Positions 55,819-64,000 of a stretch of DNA of 64,000 nt are shown piece by piece. The notes below the pieces were generated by a model. That model searched no databases and was not told the DNA's origin. It saw nothing but the letters and a program-made list of their open reading frames with translations. Location of the stretch: contig CAYFHO010000016.1 of the NCBI GenBank assembly GCA_964342825.1, positions 12,476 to 76,475 on the forward strand, in the 5' to 3' direction. The position numbers were made by a program, and so were the translations under genes. Within the stretch, counting starts at the first letter, position 1; each line of letters begins with the position of its first letter. The stretch comes from AAA164-E04 sp964342825. Its GTDB lineage: Bacteria; Verrucomicrobiota; Verrucomicrobiia; Limisphaerales; AAA164-E04.

Positions 55819-56634
55819 ATGACAAACTTATCAGTTGTTTCATCGATTCCATGTGCGTTGACCATTGCTGGATCGGATAGTGGGGGAGGTGCTGGTATTC
55901 AAACCGATCTTAAAACCTTTGCGGCTTTAAAAGTTCATGGAACCAGTGTTGTCACTTGCGTTACAGCTCAAAACCCTGATCAAGTGTCTGCCATTCAAGC
56001 TGTTTCAGCAAATGTTGTGAAATCACAATTTGAAGCCTTGAGCGCCGGTTTTCAGCCCAAGGCGGTTAAGTCTGGCATGTTATTCTCCTCATCGATTGTG
56101 AAAGTGGTCGTTGAAGGTTTGTCACTGCTGAGACCTGACTGGTATGTCATGGATCCTGTTATGGTTGCAACGAGTGGAAGTTGTTTGCTTAAGGAATCAT
56201 GCATCGACTTAATTCGCAGAAAACTAATTCCTCTGGCTGATTTAATCACACCAAATATCGCGGAAGCCGAAGTGCTGCTTTCTGAATCGATTCAAACACA
56301 TACTAAAGCCAAAAGAGCTGTGAAGAAACTGGTGGAACTTTATGAGAGGCCATTTCTTTTGAAAGGAGGTCACCTTCCTTCAAGAGGAAAGGCTGTGGAT
56401 TATTATTATGATGGGAACGAAATGGAACTTTTGGAGTCGGCATTCATTCCCGGCAGAGACACACATGGAACGGGTTGTACGTATGCAGCAGCAATCACTT
56501 CATATCTATCACTAGGTCATCCCCTTGTATCAGCCATTTCAAATGCAAAAGCCTTTATCACGAAGGCGATTCGTCATTCTTATAAAACAGGCGAATACGA
56601 AGCCTTGAATATTTGGAAAGCTGCAGGCAAATGA
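55819..56634 (+). CDS. thiD: hydroxymethylpyrimidine/phosphomethylpyrimidine kinase
   Basis: A 271-residue kinase making HMP-PP for thiamine. The ribokinase-like motifs are ALTIAGSDSGGGAGIQTDLKTF near the N-terminus, YVMDPVMVATSG, LITPNIAEAEVLL, FLLKGGHL and the catalytic DTHGTGCTY. The ATG at 55819 gives the usual length; upstream in-frame ATGs add unrelated residues. No TPP riboswitch is visible upstream. Its stop overlaps the start of the desulfurase gene (ATGA). Confidence 0.95.
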   Translation: MTNLSVVSSIPCALTIAGSDSGGGAGIQTDLKTFAALKVHGTSVVTCVTAQNPDQVSAIQAVSANVVKSQFEALSAGFQPKAVKSGMLFSSSIVKVVVEGLSLLRPDWYVMDPVMVATSGSCLLKESCIDLIRRKLIPLADLITPNIAEAEVLLSESIQTHTKAKRAVKKLVELYERPFLLKGGHLPSRGKAVDYYYDGNEMELLESAFIPGRDTHGTGCTYAAAITSYLSLGHPLVSAISNAKAFITKAIRHSYKTGEYEALNIWKAAGK

Positions 56635-57797
56635 ATGAAATATATTTTGATTACAATGCGACGACTCCTTTGGACGAGGAAGTATTCCAGGCAATGGTTC
56701 CGCATCTAAAGGATTTCTATGGCAATCCTTCCAGTGTGCATCGCGTAGGCCGTGAAGCGAAAGCCCAGTTAGACGATTTTCGATACGACGTTTCCGAGCT
56801 GTGGCAGTGCAAACCAAGCGAAATTGTATTCACGAGCGGTGGAACTGAAAGTAACAATCTGGCAATCTTCGGCACTGCCAGATTACGTAAATCAAGTGGC
56901 AAACATTTGGTTTGTAGCACGATCGAACACCATGCAGTCCTTCATTGTTATGAATACCTGGCCGCCAATGAAGGTTTTGATGTCACTTACATACCTGTTG
57001 ATCAGGAGGGGAGGGTAGATCCGGATTCCATCCGCCAAGCCATCAGGCCCGATACTCAACTAGTCTCGGTCATGGCAGCCAATAATGAAATAGGAACCAT
57101 TCAACCTGTTGGAGAAATCGGTGCTATCTGTCGGGAGCAGGGGGTGTTGTTTCATACAGACGCCGTTCAGTGGTTTGGTAAAGAACCTCTGGAATCCATT
57201 CATGCCTTCAATGCGGATTTGGTTTCAGTTTGTGCACACAAATTTCATGGTCCAAAAGGATCCGGTGCCTTGTTCATCAGATCACCATTGTTGCCAGAAA
57301 CCATTTTCTTTGGTGGAGCACATGAAAACGAAAGAAGGCCCGGTACGGAAAACCTGGCGGCCGTAGCTGGACTGGTGACAGCTCTGAAGAAATTCTCAAA
57401 TCCTCCTATCTTTGAACAACCCAGTCTACAAGAAGGCATTCCCATGCTTCGAGAGAAACTAAAAGGCATTGGAGGAGTGGATGTTTTAACCCCGTTATCC
57501 AGGTCGTTGAACAATACGTTGGCATTTACAGTCGAAGGATGCGACAGTATCGGATTGTTGGCCGGCCTTGATATGGAAGGTATTTACGCCTCCAGCGGGT
57601 CGGCATGTTCTGTTGGATCTCTGGAACCATCCCATGTGGTGATGGCCATGGGTATGAGTCGAGAGAAAGCCAATGCGTTGATACGCTTCTCTCTAGGCAG
57701 AGAAAACTCACTAGATCAAGTGAAACATGCAGCGGAAATGTTACCAAGGATCTTGGATCGATGCCGACCTGTGAATGGAAGACCCAACAAGCTGTGA
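56631..57797 (+). CDS. cysteine desulfurase (NifS/IscS family)
   Basis: A 388-residue class V PLP enzyme that transfers sulfur from cysteine for Fe-S clusters or thiamine/tRNA thiolation. Landmarks: YFDYNATTPLDEEVF, FTSGGTESNN, the PLP lysine in CAHKFHGPKGSG and the active Cys in SSGSACSVGS. Its start is coupled to thiD by the overlap ATGA, suggesting sulfur supply to thiamine biosynthesis (inference). The stop codon (57795-57797) overlaps the first DnaA box of the putative oriC. Confidence 0.92.
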   Translation: MNEIYFDYNATTPLDEEVFQAMVPHLKDFYGNPSSVHRVGREAKAQLDDFRYDVSELWQCKPSEIVFTSGGTESNNLAIFGTARLRKSSGKHLVCSTIEHHAVLHCYEYLAANEGFDVTYIPVDQEGRVDPDSIRQAIRPDTQLVSVMAANNEIGTIQPVGEIGAICREQGVLFHTDAVQWFGKEPLESIHAFNADLVSVCAHKFHGPKGSGALFIRSPLLPETIFFGGAHENERRPGTENLAAVAGLVTALKKFSNPPIFEQPSLQEGIPMLREKLKGIGGVDVLTPLSRSLNNTLAFTVEGCDSIGLLAGLDMEGIYASSGSACSVGSLEPSHVVMAMGMSREKANALIRFSLGRENSLDQVKHAAEMLPRILDRCRPVNGRPNKL

Positions 57798-57985
57798 ATA
57801 ACTTTGTGAATAATGTGGATAAGTCCAGCAAGTCACCTTAACCTGCTGGTTATCATTTCGTTATTCACGCGTCAAATCTGTTCTAAGTCCTTGAGGGAGC
57901 CTTGACAGCGTCAGTTGTTTGCCTTATTCACAGGGCTTAATTTGAATATATTTTTTCTCTCTTTGAGAAATATTAGATAGCCTTA
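57793..57985. other. putative chromosomal replication origin (oriC)
   Basis: Five DnaA-box-like 9-mers in 140 nt just before dnaN. Three are TGTGAATAA, TGTGAATAA and the perfect TGTGGATAA (57793-57801, 57805-57813, 57814-57822; boxes on the minus strand), followed by TTATTCACG at 57861-57869 and TTATTCACA at 57924-57932 on the plus strand. An A/T-rich stretch (about 57938-57985) follows and could be the unwinding element. Clustering, mixed orientation and the neighbouring dnaN fit an origin. dnaA is not in the window. Confidence 0.7.
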
Positions 57986-57989
57986 GCGC

Positions 57990-59108
57990 ATGAAAATCAG
58001 CATTGCCAAAGAAGAATTGATTCGCGGTTTGCAGTCCGTGCAAAACGTGGTCAATCCCCGTACAACCCTTCCTGTGCTCTCCAACGTGCTTCTCGTTGCA
58101 GAAGAGGGCAAGTTGGTCCTGACGGCCACGGATCTCGATGTAACGGTCTCCTGCACCGTTCAGGCGGACGTACAGGAAACCGGCAAAGTCACCTTGCCTG
58201 TCAAGAAGGTCTTTGGAATTGTGCGCGAATTGTCCACTCCTGAAATCGAGCTTGTGGTCGATGAAAAGAATGTCTGCAGTTTGCACGCGGGTGCTTCGTT
58301 TTTCAAAATAGTCGGCTTAAGTGCGAACGAATTTCCACCGATCGCGTCCTTTGAAGAAAAGAACAAGATCTCCATCTCCCAAGAGTGTTTGCGTGGCATG
58401 CTTAAAAAAACTTCCTATGCTGTCTCATCTGAAGAATCGCGTTACGTTCTGAATGGGATTTACTTCAGCATTAAGGAATTCAAGTTGACCATGGTTGCCA
58501 CAGACGGTCGTCGCTTGGCTTTGGTGGAGGAAGACTTGGAGGAAACTCCAGATGTGCAGGCAAACTTCATTGTCCCCACCAAGGCGATCAATGAACTCAA
58601 TCGTCTGCTAGCCGAGGATGGGACTGTGGATATCCAGTTCCAAGACAATCAGGCCTCCTTCTTCCTGAAAGGCGAGAGCGAATTCTCGGTTCTTTTAATT
58701 ACAAAACTGATCGAAGGCACCTACCCCAATTATTCGCAGGTGATTCCTCAAAAATGCAGTGAGCGGGTTCCTCTGGTAAGGGAAGAACTCCTGCAGGCAC
58801 TGCGACGTGCCGAAATCATGACCAGTGATAAAGCTCATTCCGTCAAATTTTCCTTCACGCAAAACAACTTACAAATCACTGCCAACACGCCTGATGTAGG
58901 AGAAGCTCGTGAAAATATAGCCATCAATTATTCTGGTGAAGATATTACGGTTTCTTTCAACCCACTTTACATGATGGATCCGCTGAAAGTCTTGGATGAT
59001 GATGAGGTATTTCTCGAAATGTCTGATGAACTCAGTCCAGGGGTTTTGAAAGTCCAAACACCGTTTATTTATGTGATCATGCCCATGCGCACGAACACAG
59101 CTTCCTGA
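57990..59108 (+). CDS. dnaN: DNA polymerase III beta subunit (sliding clamp)
   Basis: A 372-residue ring clamp that tethers the replicase. Start MKISIAKEELIRGLQSVQN, the second-domain segment SEESRYVLNGIYFSI, VATDGRRLALVEE and the C-terminal YVIMPMRTN (usually YVIMPMRL) are diagnostic. Three similar subdomains give the usual length. The ATG lies directly behind the oriC-like region; a gene order dnaA-dnaN is not present, since a cysteine desulfurase precedes it. Confidence 0.97.
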   Translation: MKISIAKEELIRGLQSVQNVVNPRTTLPVLSNVLLVAEEGKLVLTATDLDVTVSCTVQADVQETGKVTLPVKKVFGIVRELSTPEIELVVDEKNVCSLHAGASFFKIVGLSANEFPPIASFEEKNKISISQECLRGMLKKTSYAVSSEESRYVLNGIYFSIKEFKLTMVATDGRRLALVEEDLEETPDVQANFIVPTKAINELNRLLAEDGTVDIQFQDNQASFFLKGESEFSVLLITKLIEGTYPNYSQVIPQKCSERVPLVREELLQALRRAEIMTSDKAHSVKFSFTQNNLQITANTPDVGEARENIAINYSGEDITVSFNPLYMMDPLKVLDDDEVFLEMSDELSPGVLKVQTPFIYVIMPMRTNTAS

Positions 59109-59142
59109 TCCCAGTTTTAAATAAAGTTGGATTGTTTCCTGA

Positions 59143-59168
59143 CACCTGCTTAAGCGATTAAGTAGGTG
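59143..59168 (+). terminator. probable terminator hairpin after dnaN
   Basis: An 11-bp stem (CACCTGCTTAA with its partner, one G-T pair, GCGA loop) 34 nt behind the dnaN stop, followed by a short T run (CTATTTT). It should separate dnaN from cysQ. Confidence 0.6.
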
Positions 59169-59228
59169 ACCTATTTTCGCATGGTCAATCCAGAGGAGTT
59201 GAGCTCATTGTTAATTTTTTAAAAGATT

Positions 59229-59993
59229 ATGATAGAAAATGTTAAATCCATTGCTGCAGAAGCTGGACAAGCGATCTTATCCTTTTATGGGCAACCAATT
59301 CCGGTCGAAAAAAAATCCGACGACAGTCCATTGACCAAAGCCGATTTGGCTGCTCACAACGTGATTATCAAGGGCCTGAAAGCATTGGACGATTCCATAC
59401 CCATCATGTCTGAAGAGGCCAGTGAGGTACCCTTTGAAACACGTGAAAAATGGGAACGATTTTGGGTGGTTGATCCGATGGACGGTACCAAAGAGTTTAT
59501 CAAGCAAACTGGTGAATTTACCGTGAACATCGCCTTGGTTCATCGGGGAAAACCAATTTTGGGAGTCGTTTATGTTCCAGCGCAGAATCTTTACTATTGG
59601 GCGGAGCAGGGTAAAGGGGCCTTCAAACAACAGGGAGAGGAAGCGGCATTTTCCATTAAAGTTCGGTCTTCAGATAAAGACTCTCTAAGTATCGTCGCAA
59701 GCCGTGATCATGCAGGCCCCATGGTGCAAGAACTTTTACAAAGGTTTCCAGGTTCCGAAACAAAAAGCATGGGGAGTTCGCTTAAATTTTGCCTGGTTGC
59801 AGAAGGGAAAGCGGATATTTACCTACGGGACGTACCTACCATGGAATGGGATACCGCAGCGGCCCAATGCATCGTGGAGCAGGCTGGGGGTGTCGTTCAA
59901 GATATCGAGGGCAAAACACTTAGTTACAACAAACGCGTCCTCAGAAATCCATCCATCGTGACTCTTGGTTCCTCAGGATTTGTTTGGCGGTAG
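59229..59993 (+). CDS. cysQ: 3'(2'),5'-bisphosphate nucleotidase (CysQ)
   Basis: A 254-residue inositol-monophosphatase-fold enzyme that hydrolyses PAP formed in sulfate assimilation. Metal-site motifs: DDSPLTKADLAAH, EEASEVPF, WVVDPMDGTKEFIK and the final PTMEWDTAAAQCIVEQAGG. Length and motif spacing match CysQ rather than SuhB. The function links to sulfur metabolism, as do the two nearby desulfurase genes, though a shared operon is not evident. Confidence 0.9.
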   Translation: MIENVKSIAAEAGQAILSFYGQPIPVEKKSDDSPLTKADLAAHNVIIKGLKALDDSIPIMSEEASEVPFETREKWERFWVVDPMDGTKEFIKQTGEFTVNIALVHRGKPILGVVYVPAQNLYYWAEQGKGAFKQQGEEAAFSIKVRSSDKDSLSIVASRDHAGPMVQELLQRFPGSETKSMGSSLKFCLVAEGKADIYLRDVPTMEWDTAAAQCIVEQAGGVVQDIEGKTLSYNKRVLRNPSIVTLGSSGFVWR

Positions 59994-60340
59994 TAAGAAA
60001 CAACTGTTGCTGCAGCAGGTGCTGGCAAACTCTTCAAGGAGAAACCCTCGTTTTCGAAAGCCCGTAGTTGATTAACGTCACTTTACGGTGACGGAGCAAC
60101 CCACCTTTAGCTCGATGGTCGGTCTCTCAATGACGATTGGATTTCCTTGTTTGAAGGGAAAGCCATCAGCCCACTGCAGCAAAATCAAGGATAGGATGGT
60201 TCACCAACCTTTATTATTTCACCATTTCTAAGGCATAAATTGTGCCAATAATAAAGAAAAGGCCTGGATTTAAAAGCTAATGTCCGTTGACTGAAATGGC
60301 TGGTTAGCAGATCAACGGATTGATTATCTTCCAATAAGTT
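59994..60340. other. intergenic region with small hairpin, unexplained
   Basis: A 347-nt gap. A perfect 5-bp hairpin (GTCAC..GTGAC, about 60076-60091) is present. On the minus strand a 36-codon frame from TTG 60188 to TGA 60078 reads like protein (LQWADGFPFKQGNP) but has no start or ribosome site. I recognise no RNA family. It could be a decayed gene. Confidence 0.4.
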
Positions 60341-60895
60341 ATGTTTGCCAAAGCCATGATTTTTGAACTCTCGCTATTGTTGGTGGCTTGGGTAGTTGCA
60401 TGGTTTTTTTCTATTCCTTTTTGGGGTTCGGGATCATGGGATTGGATGGGTGTTCTCGTGGGACTCACCTCGACACTGCCCATGCTCTCCATATTTTTCT
60501 GGCTTTTGCAGTCCAAATGGGATGCTTGTGTAGAAATAAGAAAAATGATGGATCAAGCGATTCTACCGCTGTTCAAAGGTTTTAGCGTCACACAGATAGC
60601 TCTGTTGTCCATCACAGCTGGTATCAGCGAAGAAGTTCTATTTAGAGCCGTGATTCAAGGAGGAATCCAGGCCGCTGCAGGACTTCCTTTGGCCATCTTC
60701 GTTTCAGCGTTCCTTTTTGGACTTTGCCATGCGCTTACTAGATTCTATTTTATCCTGGCTTCCCTCATAGGTGTGTATCTGAGCATGGTTTGGATGGCCA
60801 CGGACCAACTATTGAGCCCAATCATCACACATGCCGTCTACGACTTTATCGTGCTTCATTGGTATCTTCGATTGAGGGTCAGTCCCAACTATTGA
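60341..60895 (+). CDS. CPBP-family intramembrane protease (CAAX-like)
   Basis: A 184-residue membrane protein with about five hydrophobic segments and the glutamate motif EEVLFR (residues within ISEEVLFRAVIQGG), FGLCHAL with the second His, and a late NxxxD-like SPIITHAVYDF: the three boxes of CPBP/Abi proteases. These cut within the membrane; bacterial roles include bacteriocin self-immunity and regulation. The last residues RVSPNY and the TGA stop lie in a REP-like half repeat, so the C-terminus was probably altered by its insertion. Confidence 0.85.
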   Translation: MFAKAMIFELSLLLVAWVVAWFFSIPFWGSGSWDWMGVLVGLTSTLPMLSIFFWLLQSKWDACVEIRKMMDQAILPLFKGFSVTQIALLSITAGISEEVLFRAVIQGGIQAAAGLPLAIFVSAFLFGLCHALTRFYFILASLIGVYLSMVWMATDQLLSPIITHAVYDFIVLHWYLRLRVSPNY

Positions 60896-60898
60896 CAC
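60875..60898. repeat. REP-like half repeat (left arm) inside the CPBP 3' end
   Basis: The left arm with one change at its first base, overlapping the last codons of the CPBP gene and supplying the stop TGA (60893-60895). The right arm is absent. Confidence 0.9.
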
Positions 60899-60943
60899 TA
60901 ATTTGACATCGCCCTTGTTGCAGACCATTCTTTAGCTCTTCTC

Positions 60944-62077
60944 TTGAAATATTTTGATCACAATGCAACGGCCCCTATGAGTCAGGTGGCCAAAGATGCC
61001 TGGCTTGAAGCGGTTGAAAAATTCCCGGGAAATCCATCGAGCCTGCATCGAATGGGTGCTCGCGCAGACAGAGCCCTCGAGGATGCGCGACTGAAACTGG
61101 CGAATCATTTGGGATGTTCGCCTCTGGATATTGTTTGGACAAGCGGTGCGACAGAGGCGAATAACATGGTTTGGCACCATATCAGGAAAAACCTTCCTGA
61201 AGACGGCGAAGTTTGGATTTCGTCGATCGAACATCCTTGTTGCATTGAAAGTGCCAAACATTGGCTCGGGGACAGGATTCAATGGATTCCCACCTTTGAA
61301 AATGGAGTGATTGATCCGAGTTGGCTCCAGACACGCATTCAAAAAAAACAGCCACATCTCGTCTGTGTGATGGCTGCCAATAATGAGACTGGCTGCATTC
61401 AACCTTGGGAAGAGACATTGGATTTCTGCAAGGAACATCAAATCCCTTATTTTTGTGATGCTGCTCAATGGGTAGGAAGGCTGCCCGTTGAAGGTCTTGG
61501 AGACTGCGATTGGATTTCAGCTTGTGCTCATAAATTTGGAGGGCCTAAGGGAGTTGGTTTTCTAAAATGCCCATCCAAGGGTCGATTTGATTCCCTTTTG
61601 TTGGGAGGAGCTCAAGAGCTCAACCGCCGAGCCGGAACAGAAAATGTCCCAGGCATACTGTCGATGGTGGCCGCTCTGGATGCTCGTGAAAAGGAGTTGA
61701 GTGAGCACACCATCAAGGAACGTCTTGGTATTCAAGAGAAGTTCGAATCCTTTCTGCAAACTCGCATCCCGGATATCAGAATTCTAGGACATCACTCCAG
61801 ACGCCTTTGGAATACCACTTCGGTGATCATGCCGGACCTGGATTGTCGCATACGATGGGTGGTGAAACTGGATAAATTGGGATTTGCTGTCTCAACCGGA
61901 TCTGCTTGTTCAAGTGGCCAGGAAAAAACCAGTCATGTTCTAGTATCCATGGATCTTAAAAAATCGGAGGCAAGCCGAGTTTTGAGATTCAGCTCAGGGT
62001 GGGACACCGACTTTGATTCTTGGAAAGAACTGGGTGTGGCGATGGTGGATCTCATTGAGGACATCCTGCTTGAATAA
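60944..62077 (+). CDS. second cysteine desulfurase-like protein
   Basis: A 377-residue class V aminotransferase. The start is a TTG at 60944, because the family N-terminus YFDHNATAPM immediately follows it and no ATG is upstream. PLP lysine in CAHKFGGPKGVG, the SGATEANN site, AAQWVGRLPV and the Cys loop STGSACSSGQ indicate a functional desulfurase. Only about 40% similar by eye to the protein at 56631, so the two are old paralogues. It begins 48 nt after the CPBP gene, across a REP-like half repeat. Confidence 0.88.
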   Translation: MKYFDHNATAPMSQVAKDAWLEAVEKFPGNPSSLHRMGARADRALEDARLKLANHLGCSPLDIVWTSGATEANNMVWHHIRKNLPEDGEVWISSIEHPCCIESAKHWLGDRIQWIPTFENGVIDPSWLQTRIQKKQPHLVCVMAANNETGCIQPWEETLDFCKEHQIPYFCDAAQWVGRLPVEGLGDCDWISACAHKFGGPKGVGFLKCPSKGRFDSLLLGGAQELNRRAGTENVPGILSMVAALDAREKELSEHTIKERLGIQEKFESFLQTRIPDIRILGHHSRRLWNTTSVIMPDLDCRIRWVVKLDKLGFAVSTGSACSSGQEKTSHVLVSMDLKKSEASRVLRFSSGWDTDFDSWKELGVAMVDLIEDILLE

Positions 62078-62146
62078 GGCATGGAACTTTCTTCCCTCGT
62101 AGCGTTTCACCATTGAAACAAGAGCGCTCTATTGTAAAGTTTACTC

Positions 62147-63247
<1,101 letters not shown>

Positions 63248-63274
63248 GAGCCAGCTCAAATGGATTCTTAAAAA

Positions 63275-63298
63275 ATATCAATAGTTGGGACTGACCCT
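63275..63298. repeat. REP-like half repeat (right arm plus A-rich run)
   Basis: The right arm with changed terminal bases, preceded by an A run that corresponds to the loop. On the minus strand it begins 5 nt behind the stop of the PIN toxin gene. The left arm is absent. Confidence 0.88.
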
Positions 63299-63303
63299 TG
63301 ATT

Positions 63304-63690
63304 CTACCAAACCACTGGAATGGGGTATTCCCTAAATTGATGGTCTTTGCTTATCAGGGTGAAGTTCTCTGTCATGGCTTGGCAAATAAGGAGCCGATCA
63401 AATGGATCACGGTGGTGCCATGGAAGACTCTCGTTTTGACGGCAATGATGCCAATGAACAGGCAGGTCGCGGATTCGGTTGAACTTCTTTTCCTTCTCCA
63501 ATTGCTCGCTCCAACTGGAACTCAATTTGATCTTTTTCAGCGATAACTTAACGGTGAGTTCCCAATAACTGACAGCACTCCAGTAAAGCACATTCTCTCC
63601 ATCTCCAATGATGTTGCGGGATTTGGTGCCGAGTGCATCTGGGTCCGTCAACATCCAAATCATTACCTGAGTATCCAACAGATAATTCAT
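63304..63690 (-). CDS. PIN-domain toxin (VapC-like)
   Basis: A 128-residue ribonuclease-like toxin. The acidic PIN residues are in place: Asp6 (LLDTQV), Glu44 (YWELTVK), Asp95 and Asp98 (HRDPFDRL) and Asp116 (ISKDHQF). It belongs to the Sll0205-like group usually paired with a Phd-type antitoxin. Its ATG overlaps the antitoxin stop (ATGA), so translation is coupled. The toxin frame is intact while its antitoxin carries a stop codon. Confidence 0.88.
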   Translation of the reverse strand: MNYLLDTQVMIWMLTDPDALGTKSRNIIGDGENVLYWSAVSYWELTVKLSLKKIKLSSSWSEQLEKEKKFNRIRDLPVHWHHCRQNESLPWHHRDPFDRLLICQAMTENFTLISKDHQFREYPIPVVW

Positions 63691-63917
63691 CGCATGAAGG
63701 ATTCGAATTCTTCTAAAGGTTCATCAAAATCAGGAGCAATCCACTCGACCAGGTTTCTGCATCGTCCGAGTTCTCGCTTTTTTTGAGCGCCATCCACCGG
63801 CGTCAGTTTTACGAGTGGTTACTTGCCTCGAGTGATCACGATCTCCTCACCCGCCAAAGCTCGTTGGATGAGCTTTGAAAAGTGTGTTTTAGCCTCATGA
63901 ATCCCTACCATTTCCAT
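63687..63917 (-). pseudogene. Phd/YefM-type antitoxin interrupted by TAA
   Basis: The frame starts at ATG 63917 and encodes the Phd N-terminus (MVGIHEAKTHFSKLIQRAL, then GEEIVITRGK). At codon 33 a TAA (63819-63821) stands where homologues have a charged residue. After it, the same frame goes on with PLVKLTPVDGAQKKRELG and ends in a toxin-binding-like acidic helix (DEPLEEFESFM) at TGA overlapping the toxin ATG. One base change would restore a 76-residue antitoxin. Confidence 0.8.
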
Positions 63918-64000
63918 AATGGGAAGCCTACTCGACTAACATAGTTAGCCCAAGTTCGTCACTTTTGTTAAGTTACAAAAGTACGGTTGTTGTAAATCAG

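Noticed and set aside
60078..60188. A 36-codon minus-strand frame that reads like protein
   Set aside because: It has only a TTG start, no ribosome site and no recognisable homology; kept only as a remark in the intergenic entry.
59994..60340. A riboswitch-like region before the CPBP gene
   Set aside because: Tested by eye against cyclic-di-GMP-I, TPP, SAM and cobalamin consensus boxes with no convincing match.

Overview
The window looks like chromosomal DNA of a Verrucomicrobiota bacterium, probably a relative of the Pedosphaera/Limisphaerales group. The main reasons are three secreted proteins with the type IV pilin-like leader typical of that phylum (FTLIELLVVIAIIAILAG) and an H-x9-DG-like tail, a sulfatase, CotH and LTD-domain proteins, a DUF4340/GldG/GldA-type ABC cluster, and the futalosine-route menaquinone gene mqnC. 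Lineage is inferred from gene content; no rRNA is present.

Layout. 1-7404 (minus): an ABC exporter of the gliding-motility type (ATPase, permease, GldG-like, DUF4340) followed by a very long AsmA-like gene that runs off the left edge. 7553-10278: two small unknown proteins, a SprT-like metalloprotein and rarA; behind the rarA start lies a probable 6S-like RNA with its own terminator. 10748-17232 (minus): a MacAB-TolC-like export operon (TolC, adaptor with an EF-hand tail, ATPase, permease) ending in a pilin-like gene. 17424-23968: an Ig-domain secreted protein, pssA, leuC, ugpC and pgi. 24003-27065: mnmG with two perfect parS-type palindromes, one inside the gene and one just after it, then a HEAT-repeat gene interrupted by an in-frame TGA. 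27244-33806: esterase, pilin-like protein, large secreted protein, tRNA-Leu, GDPD and sulfatase. 33934-41068: lepA-lepB, pilin-like protein, lipoproteins and an orphan TctBC pair. 41385-54739: trkH, uvrA, CotH protein, YcaQ family, DUF2071, DUF4914 and a phosphotriesterase-family protein. 54853-63247: alpha/beta hydrolase, thiD, cysteine desulfurase, a putative oriC (five DnaA-box-like 9-mers plus an AT-rich stretch), dnaN, cysQ, CPBP protease, a second desulfurase and mqnC. The right edge has a PIN toxin whose Phd-like antitoxin gene is broken by a stop codon.

Threads that cross the window. (1) A dispersed REP-like palindrome occurs seven times: three complete copies (two 24-nt arms around an A-rich loop) and four half copies. 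Each half copy lies at the 3' end of a gene, and in two cases it supplies the last residues (VSPNY) and the stop codon. (2) oriC-like DNA beside dnaN and two parS sites about 32 kb away suggest that the window covers the replication-origin domain. (3) Two genes carry single in-frame nonsense codons (the HEAT gene and the antitoxin).
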